Positions 39,659-49,721 of a stretch of DNA of 64,000 nucleotides are shown here, in pieces. Position 1 is the first letter of the stretch, and each line of letters begins with the position of its first letter. The position numbers and the translations under genes are program-made. The DNA comes from Pseudomonas xionganensis (lineage in GTDB: Bacteria; Pseudomonadota; Gammaproteobacteria; Pseudomonadales; Pseudomonadaceae), in assembly GCF_009763245.1 (NCBI RefSeq), contig NZ_WKJZ01000001.1, positions 2,248,941 through 2,312,940 on the forward strand, read 5' to 3'. The notes under the pieces are model-generated. The model did no database searches. It was not told the DNA's origin and saw only the letters and a program-made list of their open reading frames with translations.

Positions 39659-40861
39659 ATGCCGATGTATCAGGATCTTGCCGTTCTTGCCGCCTTTCTG
39701 ATCGTTTACAGCGTGTTTGCGGCGCGCCTGGAGTCGCGGTTGTTCAGCGGGCCGCTGATTTTTATGCTGGCGGGGCTGCTCATGGGACCGGCCGTGTTCG
39801 GGGTGCTGCAACCGCAGGTCAATCATGCCGGCTTGCGCCTGCTGGCGGAACTGACCCTGGCGCTGGTGCTGTTCAGCGATGCTGCCAATGCCAATCTGCG
39901 GGTGCTCAAGGCCCACGAAGGCCTGCCCCTGCGTCTGCTCTTGATCGGCCTGCCACTCACCCTGGGCGCCGGCTGGTTACTGGGGCTGTGGTTCTTCCCC
40001 CAGGTGCCTGTGCTGGAACTGGCGCTGCTGGCGACGATTCTGGCGCCGACTGACGCGGCCCTGGGCAAAAGTGTGGTCAGCAATCCCGCCGTTCCCGCTC
40101 CGGTGCGTGAAGGTCTGAATGTCGAGAGTGGCTTGAACGATGGCATCTGCGTTCCGGTATTGCTGGCATTGCTGACGCTGCTGCTGGATGTCCACAGCGA
40201 AGCGCCGGCACTGCTACTTGTGGAGTTCCTCCTGGTCGAACTGGGCATCGGCTCTGTGGTCGGGCTGGTGCTGGCGTTTCTGGTCTGGCAGCTGCACCGG
40301 CTGGCCACTGAGCGCCACTGGCAGACGCCGATCTGGTCACAATTGACCCTGCCGGGCCTGGCGGTGCTGTGTTTCGCCGCGGCCCAGGCTCTGGGCGGCA
40401 GTGGCTTTATTGCCGCCTTTGTAGGCGGGTTGCTGGCCGGCTACCTGTTCGGCCGCAGCAAGCACCATCTGCTGCAGGCGGGCGAGGAATTTTCCAGCCT
40501 GCTCTCCGTGCTGACCTGGGTGTTGTTCGGCGCCCTGATCGTGCCCATGGCCTGGGCGCTGGCCACGCCTGAGGTATGGCTCTATGCGCTTATGAGCCTG
40601 ACCCTGATCCGTATCCTGCCGGTGTGGATCAGTTTGTTGGGCACGCGCATGGGGTTGGAAACCCGCCTGTTTATCGCCTGGTTCGGGCCGCGCGGGCTGG
40701 CCAGTGTGGTGTTCGCCATCATGTTGATGGATGTGCCACTCCAGGCCGAGAACACCCTTATCCCCACTGCCATCTGCACGGTGCTGCTCAGTGTGTTGCT
40801 GCACGGCCTGAGTGCGGTGCCCTGGTCACAGCGTCTTGGCCGCCGGCATTTGCCGCAGTAA
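39659..40861 (+). CDS. CPA1-type cation:proton antiporter
   Basis: A 400-aa inner-membrane protein with about 12 helices, lacking C-terminal regulatory domains. Family motifs are ATILAPTDAALGKSVV (the Asp of the transport site), VESGLNDGICVPVL (second conserved acidic pair) and AWFGPRGLASVVFAIML. It is most like NhaP-type Na+(K+)/H+ antiporters. Ribosome site and exact start (39659 or 39665) are unclear. The B12 riboswitch begins about 50 nt after its stop. Confidence 0.88.
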   Translation: MPMYQDLAVLAAFLIVYSVFAARLESRLFSGPLIFMLAGLLMGPAVFGVLQPQVNHAGLRLLAELTLALVLFSDAANANLRVLKAHEGLPLRLLLIGLPLTLGAGWLLGLWFFPQVPVLELALLATILAPTDAALGKSVVSNPAVPAPVREGLNVESGLNDGICVPVLLALLTLLLDVHSEAPALLLVEFLLVELGIGSVVGLVLAFLVWQLHRLATERHWQTPIWSQLTLPGLAVLCFAAAQALGGSGFIAAFVGGLLAGYLFGRSKHHLLQAGEEFSSLLSVLTWVLFGALIVPMAWALATPEVWLYALMSLTLIRILPVWISLLGTRMGLETRLFIAWFGPRGLASVVFAIMLMDVPLQAENTLIPTAICTVLLSVLLHGLSAVPWSQRLGRRHLPQ

Positions 40862-40876
40862 AGGGCTCGTCGGCAT

Positions 40877-40905
40877 TTGACGCCTGTAGCACAAGTCTCT
40901 ACCCT
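40877..40905 (+). promoter_or_regulatory. Candidate sigma-70 promoter for the B12 cluster
   Basis: TTGACG, 17 nt, TACCCT, placing the transcript start near 40912, just before the riboswitch. Confidence 0.5.
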
Positions 40906-40912
40906 GCGCGCC

Positions 40913-41114
40913 TTGCAACAGGTGCCCCCTATGCTCGGCATACGAGGGGTGAAACAGGGAAGTCGGTGCGCGGTGCCTTTATCGCCCGCAATGCCGACGC
41001 TGCCCCCGCAACGGTAGACGAGTCAAAGCAACGCGTTCAGCCACTGTGCTCCGGCATGGGAAGGTGCGTTGCCCGGTGCCCCAGGCGCCGCTCGTAAGCC
41101 CGGAGACCGGCCTA
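40913..41114 (+). ncRNA. Cobalamin riboswitch
   Basis: The landmarks of the B12 aptamer appear in order: GTGAAACAGGGAAGTCGGTG (40950-40969), the CUGCCCCCGCAACGGU core (40999-41015), the B12 box GCCACTG (41039-41045) and AAGCCCGGAGACCGGCC (41096-41112). It lies upstream of btuB, and when bound should lower expression. Boundaries are approximate. Confidence 0.93.
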
Positions 41115-41213
41115 TTGCAGTCCACGGTACGCGGAGGGCGTTGCTGGGCGTGTGATCTGGCCGTTGTGCCGGGCCGTGCGCTGTCTGCTCTTCGCGTGCT
41201 TTATCCAGCCAAT

Positions 41214-41237
41214 AGCGTCCGGGCGGGACGCTGGAGC
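41214..41237 (+). promoter_or_regulatory. Hairpin next to btuB ribosome site (riboswitch expression platform)
   Basis: AGCGTCC-GGGCG-GGACGCT directly abuts the GGAG (41234-41237) used by btuB. It is consistent with control at translation start by the riboswitch; the pairing switch itself is inferred. Confidence 0.5.
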
Positions 41238-41247
41238 CTATCGCGCG

Positions 41248-43119
41248 ATGAGCAAGTCCCTGTTGCAACCGACAGCCCTGGTGCTGTGCGGTCTTTCCAC
41301 TATTGTCCTGGGCCAGAGTGCCGATCCCTATGCCCTGCAACCGTTGCTGATCACCGCGGCGCGGGTGGCCCAGCCCATGGAGCGGAGCCTGGCGGCGGTG
41401 ACGGTCTTTGACCGTGCGCAGATCGAGCAGAGCCAGGCCACCTCGCTACCCGAATTGCTGCAGAAGGTGCCGGGCGTCTCCCTGGCCAATAACGGCGGGC
41501 CGGGCAAATCCACCTCGGTGTTTATCCGTGGTAGCAATTCCAACCATGTGCTGGTGCTGGTCGACGGCATCAAGGTTGGCTCGGTGACCAGCGGCAGCGC
41601 GGCCTTTCAGGACCTGCCCATCGAATTGATCGAGCGTATCGAGGTGGTACGCGGGCCCCGTTCCAGCCTGTATGGCTCTGAAGCCATCGGTGGGGTGATC
41701 CAGATTTTCACCCGCAAGGGCCAGGGGCAGGGCGCCAAGCCCTATTTCAGTGTCGGCGCCGGCAGCCATGACAGCTACAGCGGCAGTGCCGGGGTCAGCG
41801 GCGGCAATGGGCCGGGTTGGTACAGCCTGGGTGTCAGCAGCAGCGATAGCGATGGCATCAACGTCAAACCCCGGGAGGCCAGCGGCTACGAGCCAGACCG
41901 CGATGGCTATCGCAACCTGTCGGCCAGCCTGCGCGGCGGTTATCGCTTTGCCAGTGGACTGGAGCTGGACGCCAATTTGCTGCAGGCCAAATCCCATAAT
42001 GACTACGACTCGGTCAACCGCACCGGCACGGCTGGTTTCGGCGCCAACGCCGATAACCTGTCCAAGGTGCTGGGCCTGGGGGCGCGTTTCGCGCCGCTGG
42101 AGCCCTGGCAGGTTCACCTGCAGGCTGGGCGCAGCGAGGACAAGTCCGATGCCTTCCAGGACGACGCCTTCTATTCGCGCTTCGACAGCCGTCGCGACAG
42201 CTTCAGCTGGCAGAACGAGCTAAGCCTGGCCGCAGGCCATCAGCTGATTATCGGTGCCGACTATCAGCACGATGAAGTCAGTGGCAGCACCGCCTATGCC
42301 GAGGATTCCCGCGACAATCGGGGCTACTTCGCCCAGTACCTGGGCAGTGCCGGCCGGCATGACTGGCAACTGGCCCTGCGCCGTGACGATGACCAGCAGT
42401 TCGGGCGCCAGCACACCGGCAGCCTGGCCTATGGCTTTGCCTGGAGCGAGGCCCTGCGCTCGACCCTGAGCTACGGCACGGCCTTCAAGGCGCCCACGTT
42501 TAACCAGCTGTATTACCCCGGTTTTGGTAACCCGGACCTGCAGGCCGAAACCAGCAAGAGCCTGGAACTGGGCCTCGCGGGCCGGCATGCCTGGGGCCAC
42601 TGGGCGCTGAATGCCTACCGCACCCAGATCGACAACCTGATCGCCACCGTGCGTGTAAATGGCCAGAGCCAGGCCCAGGGCGTGGATACGGCGCGCATTC
42701 GTGGTGTCGAGCTGATGTTGGGCAGTGAGCTACTGGGTTGGGACTGGCAGGCCAACTACAGCCTGATGAGCGCTGAGAACCGCTCCAGACGCTTGGCGGC
42801 CGATGGCCAGTCTTTCTACGGCCGCGAACTCAATCGCCGCCCCGGGCAGCAGCTGAATCTGGATATCGACCGGCGCTTTGCCGACCTTAGCCTGGGCGCC
42901 AGCCTGCATGTGCAGGAGTCCACCTATGACGACCTGGCCAACCAGGTGGAGCTGGATGGCTTTGTCACCCTGGACCTGCGCGCCGAGTACCGCCTGAGCC
43001 CGCAATGGCGCCTGCAAAGTCGGGCCAGCAATCTGCTGGATGCCCAGTACCAGACGGCCGCTGGCTTCAACCAGCCGGGGCGCGGGCTGCACTTCAGCCT
43101 GCGTTACCAAGCGCTTTAA
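41248..43119 (+). CDS. btuB: TonB-dependent vitamin B12 receptor
   Basis: Outer-membrane receptor of 623 aa. It has a signal peptide (LLQPTALVLCGLSTIVLG), a TonB-box/plug start (LLITAARVAQ), a plug domain with SLPELLQKVPGVSL, TSVFIRGSNSNHVLVLVDG and VVRGPRSSLYGSEAIGG, then a 22-strand barrel ending in the aromatic-rich C-terminus GLHFSLRYQAL. Cobalamin specificity follows from the riboswitch upstream and the cob genes downstream. It is first gene of a long cluster. Confidence 0.92.
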   Translation: MSKSLLQPTALVLCGLSTIVLGQSADPYALQPLLITAARVAQPMERSLAAVTVFDRAQIEQSQATSLPELLQKVPGVSLANNGGPGKSTSVFIRGSNSNHVLVLVDGIKVGSVTSGSAAFQDLPIELIERIEVVRGPRSSLYGSEAIGGVIQIFTRKGQGQGAKPYFSVGAGSHDSYSGSAGVSGGNGPGWYSLGVSSSDSDGINVKPREASGYEPDRDGYRNLSASLRGGYRFASGLELDANLLQAKSHNDYDSVNRTGTAGFGANADNLSKVLGLGARFAPLEPWQVHLQAGRSEDKSDAFQDDAFYSRFDSRRDSFSWQNELSLAAGHQLIIGADYQHDEVSGSTAYAEDSRDNRGYFAQYLGSAGRHDWQLALRRDDDQQFGRQHTGSLAYGFAWSEALRSTLSYGTAFKAPTFNQLYYPGFGNPDLQAETSKSLELGLAGRHAWGHWALNAYRTQIDNLIATVRVNGQSQAQGVDTARIRGVELMLGSELLGWDWQANYSLMSAENRSRRLAADGQSFYGRELNRRPGQQLNLDIDRRFADLSLGASLHVQESTYDDLANQVELDGFVTLDLRAEYRLSPQWRLQSRASNLLDAQYQTAAGFNQPGRGLHFSLRYQAL

Positions 43120-43143
43120 TTCACTGAAAAGGAAGCTCACCCG

Positions 43144-43713
43144 ATGAACCTCACCCCTCGTACACAACTGCTGATCGGCCTCGCCCTGGCGGCGCTGATG
43201 GCCATGACCCGTGGTCAGCACTTCGCTACCCTCAACCTGCCCAGCGCCTCCTGGGCGGTGTTCTTCCTCGCCGGGGTACTGCTCACCCCGCGCTGGGTGT
43301 TCCCGGCGCTGTTTATCCAGGCCTCGTTGCTGGATTTCGCCGCCATTCAATGGGCGGGTGTCAGTGACTGGTGCATGTCGCCGGCCTACTGGGCGCTGGT
43401 GCCGGCCTACGGCTCGCTGTGGCTAGGCGGGCGCCTGTATGCCCGTATGCACCGTGAACACTTCAGCAGCCTGCTGAGCCTGGCGGCTGTGGTGTGCCTG
43501 AGCGCCTTGGTCTGCTACCTGTTTTCCGGTGGCGGTTTCCTGTACTTCTCCGGCCGTTACCCGGAGCCGAGCCTGGCCCTGCTGGGTGAGCGCATCGCCC
43601 AGTACTACCCGCGTTACCTGGGCAGCCTGGCCCTGTATGTCGGTCTGGCGGCGGTGCTCTATGTCGGCGCCCGTTCCTGGCAGGCCCTGCAGCCGCGCAG
43701 TGAGGCCAAGTGA
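43144..43713 (+). CDS. btuM: BtuM-like cobalamin uptake membrane protein (solitary ECF S-component type)
   Basis: A 189-aa protein with about six membrane helices. The N-terminal half, with AALMAMTRGQHFATL, PSASWAVFFLAGVLL and SDWCMSPAYWALVPAYG, fits BtuM, a lone S-component homologue known from Thiobacillus denitrificans that takes up B12. That protein uses a cysteine (Cys80) as ligand to cobalt; here Cys77 in SDWCMSP is at the equivalent place by eye. It lies between btuB and cobO, where no BtuCDF genes are present, which fits inner-membrane import. It overlaps cobO by 1 nt (TGATG). The assignment rests on remembered motifs. Confidence 0.65.
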   Translation: MNLTPRTQLLIGLALAALMAMTRGQHFATLNLPSASWAVFFLAGVLLTPRWVFPALFIQASLLDFAAIQWAGVSDWCMSPAYWALVPAYGSLWLGGRLYARMHREHFSSLLSLAAVVCLSALVCYLFSGGGFLYFSGRYPEPSLALLGERIAQYYPRYLGSLALYVGLAAVLYVGARSWQALQPRSEAK

Positions 43714-44324
43714 TGAGTGAGTCTGCAGAGCGCTACGCCCGGCACCAGGCGCGCATGGCACGCAAGAAGGCGCTGATCGACGAGAAGATTGCCCAGGCCC
43801 AGGACGAATACGGCCTACTGTTGGTGCACAGCGGCAATGGCAAGGGCAAGAGCAGCAGCGCCTTCGGCATGGTCGCCCGGGCTTTGGGCCACGGCATCAA
43901 GGTTGGCGTGGTGCAATTTATCAAGGGCGCCGCCAGCACCGGTGAGGAGGCCTTTTTCCGTCGTTTTCCCGAGGAAGTCAGCTACCACGTGATGGGCGAA
44001 GGCTTTACCTGGGAAACCCAGGATCGCCAGCGCGATATCGCCAAGGCGCAGCAGGCCTGGGACGTGGCCCGAGCGCTGTTGAATGATGAATCCATCGGCC
44101 TGGTGGTGCTGGATGAGCTGAATATCGCCCTGAAATACGGCTATCTGCAGCTGGACGCGGTGCTCGCCGATATCCAGGCCCGGCCGCTGTTGCAGCATGT
44201 GGTGGTGACCGGTCGTGGTGCCCTGGACGGGATGATCGATGCGGCCGATACGGTGACCGAGATGAGCCTGGTCAAGCATGCCTTCAAGGCTGGCGTAAAA
44301 GCCCAGAAGGGGATCGAGTTCTGA
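43713..44324 (+). CDS. cobO: Cob(I)yrinic acid a,c-diamide adenosyltransferase
   Basis: Adds the 5'-deoxyadenosyl upper ligand to corrinoids. The 203-aa CobA/CobO-type protein has an N-terminal helix, the P-loop VHSGNGKGKSSSAFG near residue 40, VGVVQFIKG, LVVLDELNIALKYGYL and HVVVTGRGA. ATG and TGA overlaps on both sides (with btuM-like and cobB) make it part of a tightly coupled operon. Confidence 0.95.
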   Translation: MSESAERYARHQARMARKKALIDEKIAQAQDEYGLLLVHSGNGKGKSSSAFGMVARALGHGIKVGVVQFIKGAASTGEEAFFRRFPEEVSYHVMGEGFTWETQDRQRDIAKAQQAWDVARALLNDESIGLVVLDELNIALKYGYLQLDAVLADIQARPLLQHVVVTGRGALDGMIDAADTVTEMSLVKHAFKAGVKAQKGIEF

Positions 44325-45628
44325 TGGAGTCGAGAAGCTGTCCAGCGCTATTGATCGCCGCACCCGCCTCCGGCCAGGGCAAGACCACGGTGACCGCCGC
44401 CCTGGCGCGCCTGCATAGTCGCGCCGGCAAGCGGGTGCGGGTGTTCAAGTGCGGGCCGGATTTTCTCGACCCGATGATCCTCGCCCGCGCCAGCGGCTCG
44501 CCGGTGTACCAGCTGGACCTGTGGATGGTGGGCGAAGCCGAAAGCCGCAAGCGCCTCTGGCAGGCTGCAGGGGAGGCCGATCTGATTCTGATCGAAGGGG
44601 TGATGGGCCTGTTCGACGGCTCGCCCTCGGCGGCGGATCTGGCGCGCTGTTTCGGTGTGCCGGTGCTGGCGGTGGTGGATGGCTCGGGCATGGCCCAGAC
44701 CTTTGGCGCCCTGGCCCATGGCCTGGCCAGTTACCAGGCCGACCTGCCGTTCTCGGGGGTGTTGGGCAACCGGGTGGGCAGCGTGCGCCATGGCGAGATC
44801 CTGCGTGATGCGCTGCCGCCAGCCATTCGCTGGTATGGCGCCTTGCCGCGCAGCGCCGAGATCGAGCTGCCCAGCCGCCACTTGGGCCTGGTACAGGCTG
44901 CCGAGCTGGCTGATCTGGATGCGCGCCTGGATGCGGCCGCCGATGCCCTGGCTGCCAGCGCCGATATCAGTCTGCCGCCGCCGGTTCACTTTGCCGCGCC
45001 TGAGCCCTGTGCCATCGCGCCATTGCTCAAGGGCGTGCGTATCGGTGTGGCGCGAGACGCCGCCTTTGCCTTTATCTATCAGGCCAATCTCGATCTGTTG
45101 CGCGAACTGGGGGCCGAACTGCGCTTCTTTTCACCGATGAACGATGGGCAGCTGCCAGAGGTCGACAGCCTCTATCTGCCCGGCGGCTACCCGGAGCTGT
45201 ACCTGGCCCAGCTTGAGGCCAACCAGGCCATGGCCGAGGCGATCCGCGCCCACCATCGGGCCGGTAAGCCGATCCATGCCGAATGCGGCGGCATGCTCTA
45301 TCTGCTCGACCGGCTGACCGACCAGCAGGGCGCCAGCGCCGCCATGCTCGGCCTGCTGCCGGGAAACGCACATATGCAGCCGCGCCTGACGGCCCTGGCC
45401 CTGCAGGAGGTGCAGTTACCGCAAGGGACACTGCGCGGCCATAGCTTCCATTACTCGTCCCTGCAGACTGAACTGGAACCCCTGGTGCGCGGCGAGTGTC
45501 CGAATTACCGGCGCACCGCCGAGGTGGTCTATCGACTGGGGCGTCTTACCGCCTCCTATATTCACTTCTACCTGCCGTCGAATCCCGTGGCGGCGGCCGC
45601 GCTGTTTTGCCCCAGCGAGGCTGTATGA
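44324..45628 (+). CDS. cobB: Cobyrinate a,c-diamide synthase
   Basis: Amidates the a and c side chains of (hydrogeno)cobyrinate with glutamine and ATP. The 434-aa protein has an N-terminal P-loop-type synthetase domain (LIAAPASGQGKTTVTAAL; VEGVMGLFDG) and a C-terminal class I amidotransferase domain with nucleophile Cys in HAECGGMLYLLD and the later GHSFHYS. It overlaps bluB by 4 nt (ATGA). Present without early corrin-ring genes in view, it may act on scavenged or separately encoded precursors. Confidence 0.95.
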   Translation: MESRSCPALLIAAPASGQGKTTVTAALARLHSRAGKRVRVFKCGPDFLDPMILARASGSPVYQLDLWMVGEAESRKRLWQAAGEADLILIEGVMGLFDGSPSAADLARCFGVPVLAVVDGSGMAQTFGALAHGLASYQADLPFSGVLGNRVGSVRHGEILRDALPPAIRWYGALPRSAEIELPSRHLGLVQAAELADLDARLDAAADALAASADISLPPPVHFAAPEPCAIAPLLKGVRIGVARDAAFAFIYQANLDLLRELGAELRFFSPMNDGQLPEVDSLYLPGGYPELYLAQLEANQAMAEAIRAHHRAGKPIHAECGGMLYLLDRLTDQQGASAAMLGLLPGNAHMQPRLTALALQEVQLPQGTLRGHSFHYSSLQTELEPLVRGECPNYRRTAEVVYRLGRLTASYIHFYLPSNPVAAAALFCPSEAV

Positions 45629-46281
45629 GCGAGCACGCCTTTAGCCCGGCCGAGCGGGCGGCGGTGTACCGGGCTATCGCCGAACGCCGTGATATGCGCC
45701 ACTTCGCCGGCGGTGAGGTGGCGCCCGAGGTGCTGGCGCGCCTGCTGCAGGCCGCGCATCAGGCCCCCAGTGTCGGGTTGATGCAGCCCTGGCGCTTTAT
45801 CCGCATCACCCGCCCGGCGCTGCGTCAGGCCATCCAGACTCTGGTGGAGGCCGAGCGGCTGCGCACCGCCGAGGCCTTGGGCGAGCGCGGTGGCGAGTTT
45901 ATGCAGCTCAAGGTGGAAGGCATCGGCGAATGCGCCGAGTTGCTGGTGGTAGCCCTGATGGATAAGCGCGAGGACCATATATTCGGCCGCCGCACCCTGC
46001 CGCAGATGGACCTGGCATCCAGCGCCTGCGCCATTCAGAATCTCTGGCTGGCGGCCCGGGCCGAGGGCCTGGGCATGGGCTGGGTGTCCTTGTTTGAGCC
46101 CCAGGCCCTGGCCGAGCTGCTGGCCATGCCGCCTAGCAGCCTGCCGATAGCGCTGCTCTGCCTGGGGCCGGTCACGGCCTTTTATGAGGCGCCGATGCTG
46201 GTGCAGCAGGGCTGGGCCGAGGCGCGGCCGTTGTCGGAGTTGCTGTTTGACAATCAATGGGGCCATCGCTCGGACAAATAA
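45625..46281 (+). CDS. bluB: 5,6-dimethylbenzimidazole synthase
   Basis: Flavin-destroying oxygenase that turns FMNH2 into DMB, the lower ligand of B12. The 218-aa nitroreductase-fold protein has [13 protein letters not shown] near the start, [17 protein letters not shown], and [18 protein letters not shown], the pattern that separates BluB from other nitroreductases. With CobU, CobT, CobC and CobS it supplies the complete lower-ligand pathway under aerobic conditions. Confidence 0.93.
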   Translation: MSEHAFSPAERAAVYRAIAERRDMRHFAGGEVAPEVLARLLQAAHQAPSVGLMQPWRFIRITRPALRQAIQTLVEAERLRTAEALGERGGEFMQLKVEGIGECAELLVVALMDKREDHIFGRRTLPQMDLASSACAIQNLWLAARAEGLGMGWVSLFEPQALAELLAMPPSSLPIALLCLGPVTAFYEAPMLVQQGWAEARPLSELLFDNQWGHRSDK

Positions 46282-46306
46282 GGCCGAGCCCGCTTGCTGG
46301 AGATTC

Positions 46307-47215
46307 ATGACTCTATTTCTGACCATCCTCGCCGCCCTGGCCCTGGATGCCGCCCTGGGTGAACCGAAACGCGGTCATCCGCTGGTGGCTTTCGGTCGCC
46401 TGGCGGCGCGCATCGAGCAGCGCTTTAACCCGGCCGGTGGCGGTTGGCGCAGCCATGGGGTCAGTGCCTGGTGCCTCGCGGTGCTGCCCCTGACAATGCT
46501 GGTCTGGCTGCTAGGCCAGGTGTCGAGCCTGGGCTGGGCGGTGGACATCATCGCCCTGTATTTCGCCCTGGGCCTGCGCAGCTTGGGCGAGCACGCGCAG
46601 CCGGTGGCCCTGGCCCTGCGCCTGGGTGATCTGGCCGGTGCCCGGCAGCGGGTCGGCTATCTGGTCAGCCGCGACACCACCGAACTGGATGCCGCTGGCG
46701 TGGCCCGGGCCGGCACCGAATCGGTGCTGGAAAATGGCTCGGATGCAGTGTTTGCCGCGCTGTTCTGGTTTGCCGTGGCTGGGGCACCCGGGGTGGTGCT
46801 GTATCGCCTGAGCAATACCCTGGATGCCATGTGGGGCTACCGCACTCCGCGCTTCGAACGCTTCGGCTGGGCGGCTGCGAAGATCGACGATGCCCTTAAC
46901 TATATTCCTGCGCGCCTGGTGGCTCTGACCTATGCCTTGCTGGGTAGCACCGGCCTGGCGTTGCGCTGCTGGCAACGCCAGGCGCCGCAGTGGGACAGTC
47001 CCAACGCCGGCCCGGTGATGGCGTCCGGCGCCGGGGCCCTGGGCGTTAGCCTGGGCGGTGCGGCCCAATACCACGGCGAGGTGCATCAGCGTCCCGTGCT
47101 GGGGGAGGGACCTGTGGCCCAGGCCCGGGATATCGAGCGGGCCCTCAACCTGCTCAACGGCGGTGTGCTGCTCTGGCTGACGCTGCTTCTGCTCTGGGGC
47201 GTCTTCTATGGTTAA
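46307..47215 (+). CDS. cbiB: Adenosylcobinamide-phosphate synthase (CbiB; Pseudomonas CobD)
   Basis: Inner-membrane enzyme joining aminopropanol (phosphate) to adenosylcobyrate. The 302-aa protein begins [20 protein letters not shown], then [15 protein letters not shown], and has [24 protein letters not shown]-type residues ([20 protein letters not shown]) and [11 protein letters not shown], all diagnostic of CbiB. GGAG precedes the ATG at 46307. It overlaps the next gene by 8 nt. Confidence 0.95.
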   Translation: MTLFLTILAALALDAALGEPKRGHPLVAFGRLAARIEQRFNPAGGGWRSHGVSAWCLAVLPLTMLVWLLGQVSSLGWAVDIIALYFALGLRSLGEHAQPVALALRLGDLAGARQRVGYLVSRDTTELDAAGVARAGTESVLENGSDAVFAALFWFAVAGAPGVVLYRLSNTLDAMWGYRTPRFERFGWAAAKIDDALNYIPARLVALTYALLGSTGLALRCWQRQAPQWDSPNAGPVMASGAGALGVSLGGAAQYHGEVHQRPVLGEGPVAQARDIERALNLLNGGVLLWLTLLLLWGVFYG

Positions 47216-48212
47216 GCAGGGCATGCTTGAGCACGGTGGCCGGCTGCGCCAGGCGGCCCTGCAGTATGGTATTGCCCTGGGCGACTGGCTGGATCTGTCC
47301 ACCGGCATCGCACCCTATGGCTGGCCCTTGCCGCCGATCCCCGACACCGCCTGGCGACATTTGCCAGAGGCCAATGACGGTCTGGAAATCGCCGCCCGTG
47401 ACTATTACGGAGTGGCCAGCCTGTTGCCGGTGGCCGGCTCCCAAGCCGCCATTCAGGCGTTGCCCAGGCTGCGTGGCAGCAGCCGGGTAGGCATTCTCGC
47501 CCCGGCCTATGCCGAACATGCCCAGGCCTGGCGCCGTGAAGGGCACCGGGTCGAGATGCTGACCCAGGGCGCGGTGGGGCGTGCCCTAGAGCGACTCGAC
47601 GTGCTGCTGCTGATCAATCCCAACAACCCCAGTGGCCGGATGATCGAACCGAGCGAGTTGCTGACCTGGCATGCGCGCCTGGCCCAGCGCGGCGGCTGGT
47701 TGCTGGTGGACGAAGCCTTTATCGACTGCACCCCCGAACACAGCCTGGCCGCCTACAGCCAGCTGCCGGGGCTGATCGTGCTGCGTTCCTTCGGCAAGTT
47801 CTTCGGCATGGCCGGGGTGCGCCTGGGCTTTGTCCTGGCCGAGCAGGAACTGCTGGGCCAGTTGGATGACTTGCTGGGTCCCTGGACCGTGACTGGCCCC
47901 AGCCGGGCACTGGCCACGGCATTGCTGCAGGACTATCCCGCCCAGGCCCGCCAGCGTCAGCGCCTGCGGGCCGATGGTGAGCGTCTGGCTCAGTTGCTCA
48001 CGGCTTATGGCTTGCCGCCAAGCGGAGGCTGCGCGTTATTTCAGTTCTGCTGCACGCTCCAGGCTGCGGAGCTGCACGAGCGTCTGGCCTGTCAGGGCAT
48101 TCTCACCCGTTTGTTCAGTGAGCCGACCAGCCTGCGTTTCGGCCTGCCCGGTGATGAGACCGGTTGGCAGCGTTTGCAGCAGGCCTTGGCCACACTTAAG
48201 GATCTGTTATGA
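47208..48212 (+). CDS. cobD: Threonine-phosphate decarboxylase (PLP; Pseudomonas CobC)
   Basis: Fold type I aminotransferase-like enzyme of 334 aa that makes (R)-1-amino-2-propanol phosphate for Cbi[14 protein letters not shown] and [13 protein letters not shown] open the protein; [25 protein letters not shown] and the PLP-lysine motif [16 protein letters not shown] follow. The start may be 47208 or the internal ATG at 47223. It overlaps cobQ by 4 nt. Confidence 0.92.
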   Translation: MVKQGMLEHGGRLRQAALQYGIALGDWLDLSTGIAPYGWPLPPIPDTAWRHLPEANDGLEIAARDYYGVASLLPVAGSQAAIQALPRLRGSSRVGILAPAYAEHAQAWRREGHRVEMLTQGAVGRALERLDVLLLINPNNPSGRMIEPSELLTWHARLAQRGGWLLVDEAFIDCTPEHSLAAYSQLPGLIVLRSFGKFFGMAGVRLGFVLAEQELLGQLDDLLGPWTVTGPSRALATALLQDYPAQARQRQRLRADGERLAQLLTAYGLPPSGGCALFQFCCTLQAAELHERLACQGILTRLFSEPTSLRFGLPGDETGWQRLQQALATLKDLL

Positions 48213-49681
48213 CCACCCCGATGGTGCAGGGCGCGACGCTAATGGTGCAGGGCACCACGTCAGATGCCGGCAAAAGCACCCTGGTGACCGCGCTGTGCCG
48301 TTGGCTTAAACGCCAGGGCGTCAGTGTGGTGCCGTTCAAACCGCAGAATATGGCGCTTAACAGCGCGGTGACCGCCGATGGCGGCGAGATCGGCCGCGCC
48401 CAGGCGGTGCAGGCCCAGGCCGCAGGATTAGCGCCGCACACCGATATGAACCCGGTGCTGCTCAAGCCCAGCAGCGACACCGGCGCCCAGGTGATTATCC
48501 ATGGCCGCGCCATCAGCCGCATGGAGGCGGCGGCCTACCACGACTACAAGCAGGTGGCGATGCAGGCGGTGCTCGACTCCCATCGGCGCCTCAGTGTGGC
48601 TTATCCGGTGGTGATGGTGGAGGGCGCCGGCTCGCCTGCGGAGATCAACCTGCGCGCCGGGGATATCGCCAATATGGGCTTTGCCGAGGCGGTGGACTGC
48701 CCGGTGATTCTGATCGCCGATATCGACAAGGGCGGGGTGTTTGCTCATCTGGTAGGCACGCTCGAATTGCTCAGCGCATCGGAGCAGGCCAGGATCCAGG
48801 GCTTTGTGATCAACCGTTTTCGCGGCGATATCGCCCTGTTGCAGCCGGGGCTGGACTGGCTGGAGCAGCGCACCGGCAAGCCGGTGCTGGGCGTATTGCC
48901 CTACCTGATGGATTTCCATCTGGAAGCCGAGGACGCCATTGCCACCCGCCAGGTGGCCAAGGCCGAGCAGCGCCTCAAGGTGCTGGTGCCGGTGCTGCCA
49001 CGCATCAGCAACCACACCGATTTCGACCCGCTGCGCCTGCACCCCCAGGTGGATCTGCAGTTTATCGGCCCGGGGCAGGCCATCCCGGCGGCGGACCTGA
49101 TCATCCTGCCCGGTTCCAAGAGCGTGCGCAGCGACCTGGCCTTTCTCCGCGAGCAGGGCTGGGAGGCGGCGCTGCAGCGGCATCTGCGCTATGGCGGCAA
49201 GCTGCTGGGCATCTGCGGCGGGCTGCAGATGCTCGGCACGCGCCTGCACGACCCCCATGGCCTGGAAGGCGAGCCTGGCAGCAGTGACGGCCTCGGCCTG
49301 CTGGCCCTGCAAACCACCCTGGCGCCGGACAAGCAATTGCGCACTGTGTGCGGGCAACTGTATCTGGAAAGCGCGGCGGTCAGCGGGTATGAAATACATG
49401 CCGGTATCAGCAGCGGCCCGGCCCTGGACAATCCGGCGGTGCAACTGGCCGATGGCCGCACCGATGGCGCCATCAGCGCCGATGGGCAGGTGCTGGCGAC
49501 CTATCTGCATGGCTTGTTTGAACAGCCCGAGGCCTGTAGCGCGCTATTGCGCTGGGCCGGATTGGGCGATGTGCAGGCCGTGGACTACCACGCTTTGCGC
49601 GAACGGGATATCGAGCGCCTGGCCGATCTGGTGGAGGCGCATCTGGATACGGCAAAGCTGCGAACGTTATGTGGCTTGTAG
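48209..49681 (+). CDS. cobQ: Cobyric acid synthase
   Basis: Performs four amidations (b, d, e, g) on adenosylcobyrinate a,c-diamide. The 490-aa protein has a dethiobiotin-synthetase-like N-terminal domain ([42 protein letters not shown]) and a C-terminal amidotransferase with [12 protein letters not shown] as the nucleophile site and a late catalytic His ([10 protein letters not shown]). A REP-like repeat separates it from cobU. Confidence 0.96.
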   Translation: MTTPMVQGATLMVQGTTSDAGKSTLVTALCRWLKRQGVSVVPFKPQNMALNSAVTADGGEIGRAQAVQAQAAGLAPHTDMNPVLLKPSSDTGAQVIIHGRAISRMEAAAYHDYKQVAMQAVLDSHRRLSVAYPVVMVEGAGSPAEINLRAGDIANMGFAEAVDCPVILIADIDKGGVFAHLVGTLELLSASEQARIQGFVINRFRGDIALLQPGLDWLEQRTGKPVLGVLPYLMDFHLEAEDAIATRQVAKAEQRLKVLVPVLPRISNHTDFDPLRLHPQVDLQFIGPGQAIPAADLIILPGSKSVRSDLAFLREQGWEAALQRHLRYGGKLLGICGGLQMLGTRLHDPHGLEGEPGSSDGLGLLALQTTLAPDKQLRTVCGQLYLESAAVSGYEIHAGISSGPALDNPAVQLADGRTDGAISADGQVLATYLHGLFEQPEACSALLRWAGLGDVQAVDYHALRERDIERLADLVEAHLDTAKLRTLCGL

Positions 49682-49721
49682 GGGGGATCACGATTTACCG
49701 ATCCACCATTTGCGCCGTGAT

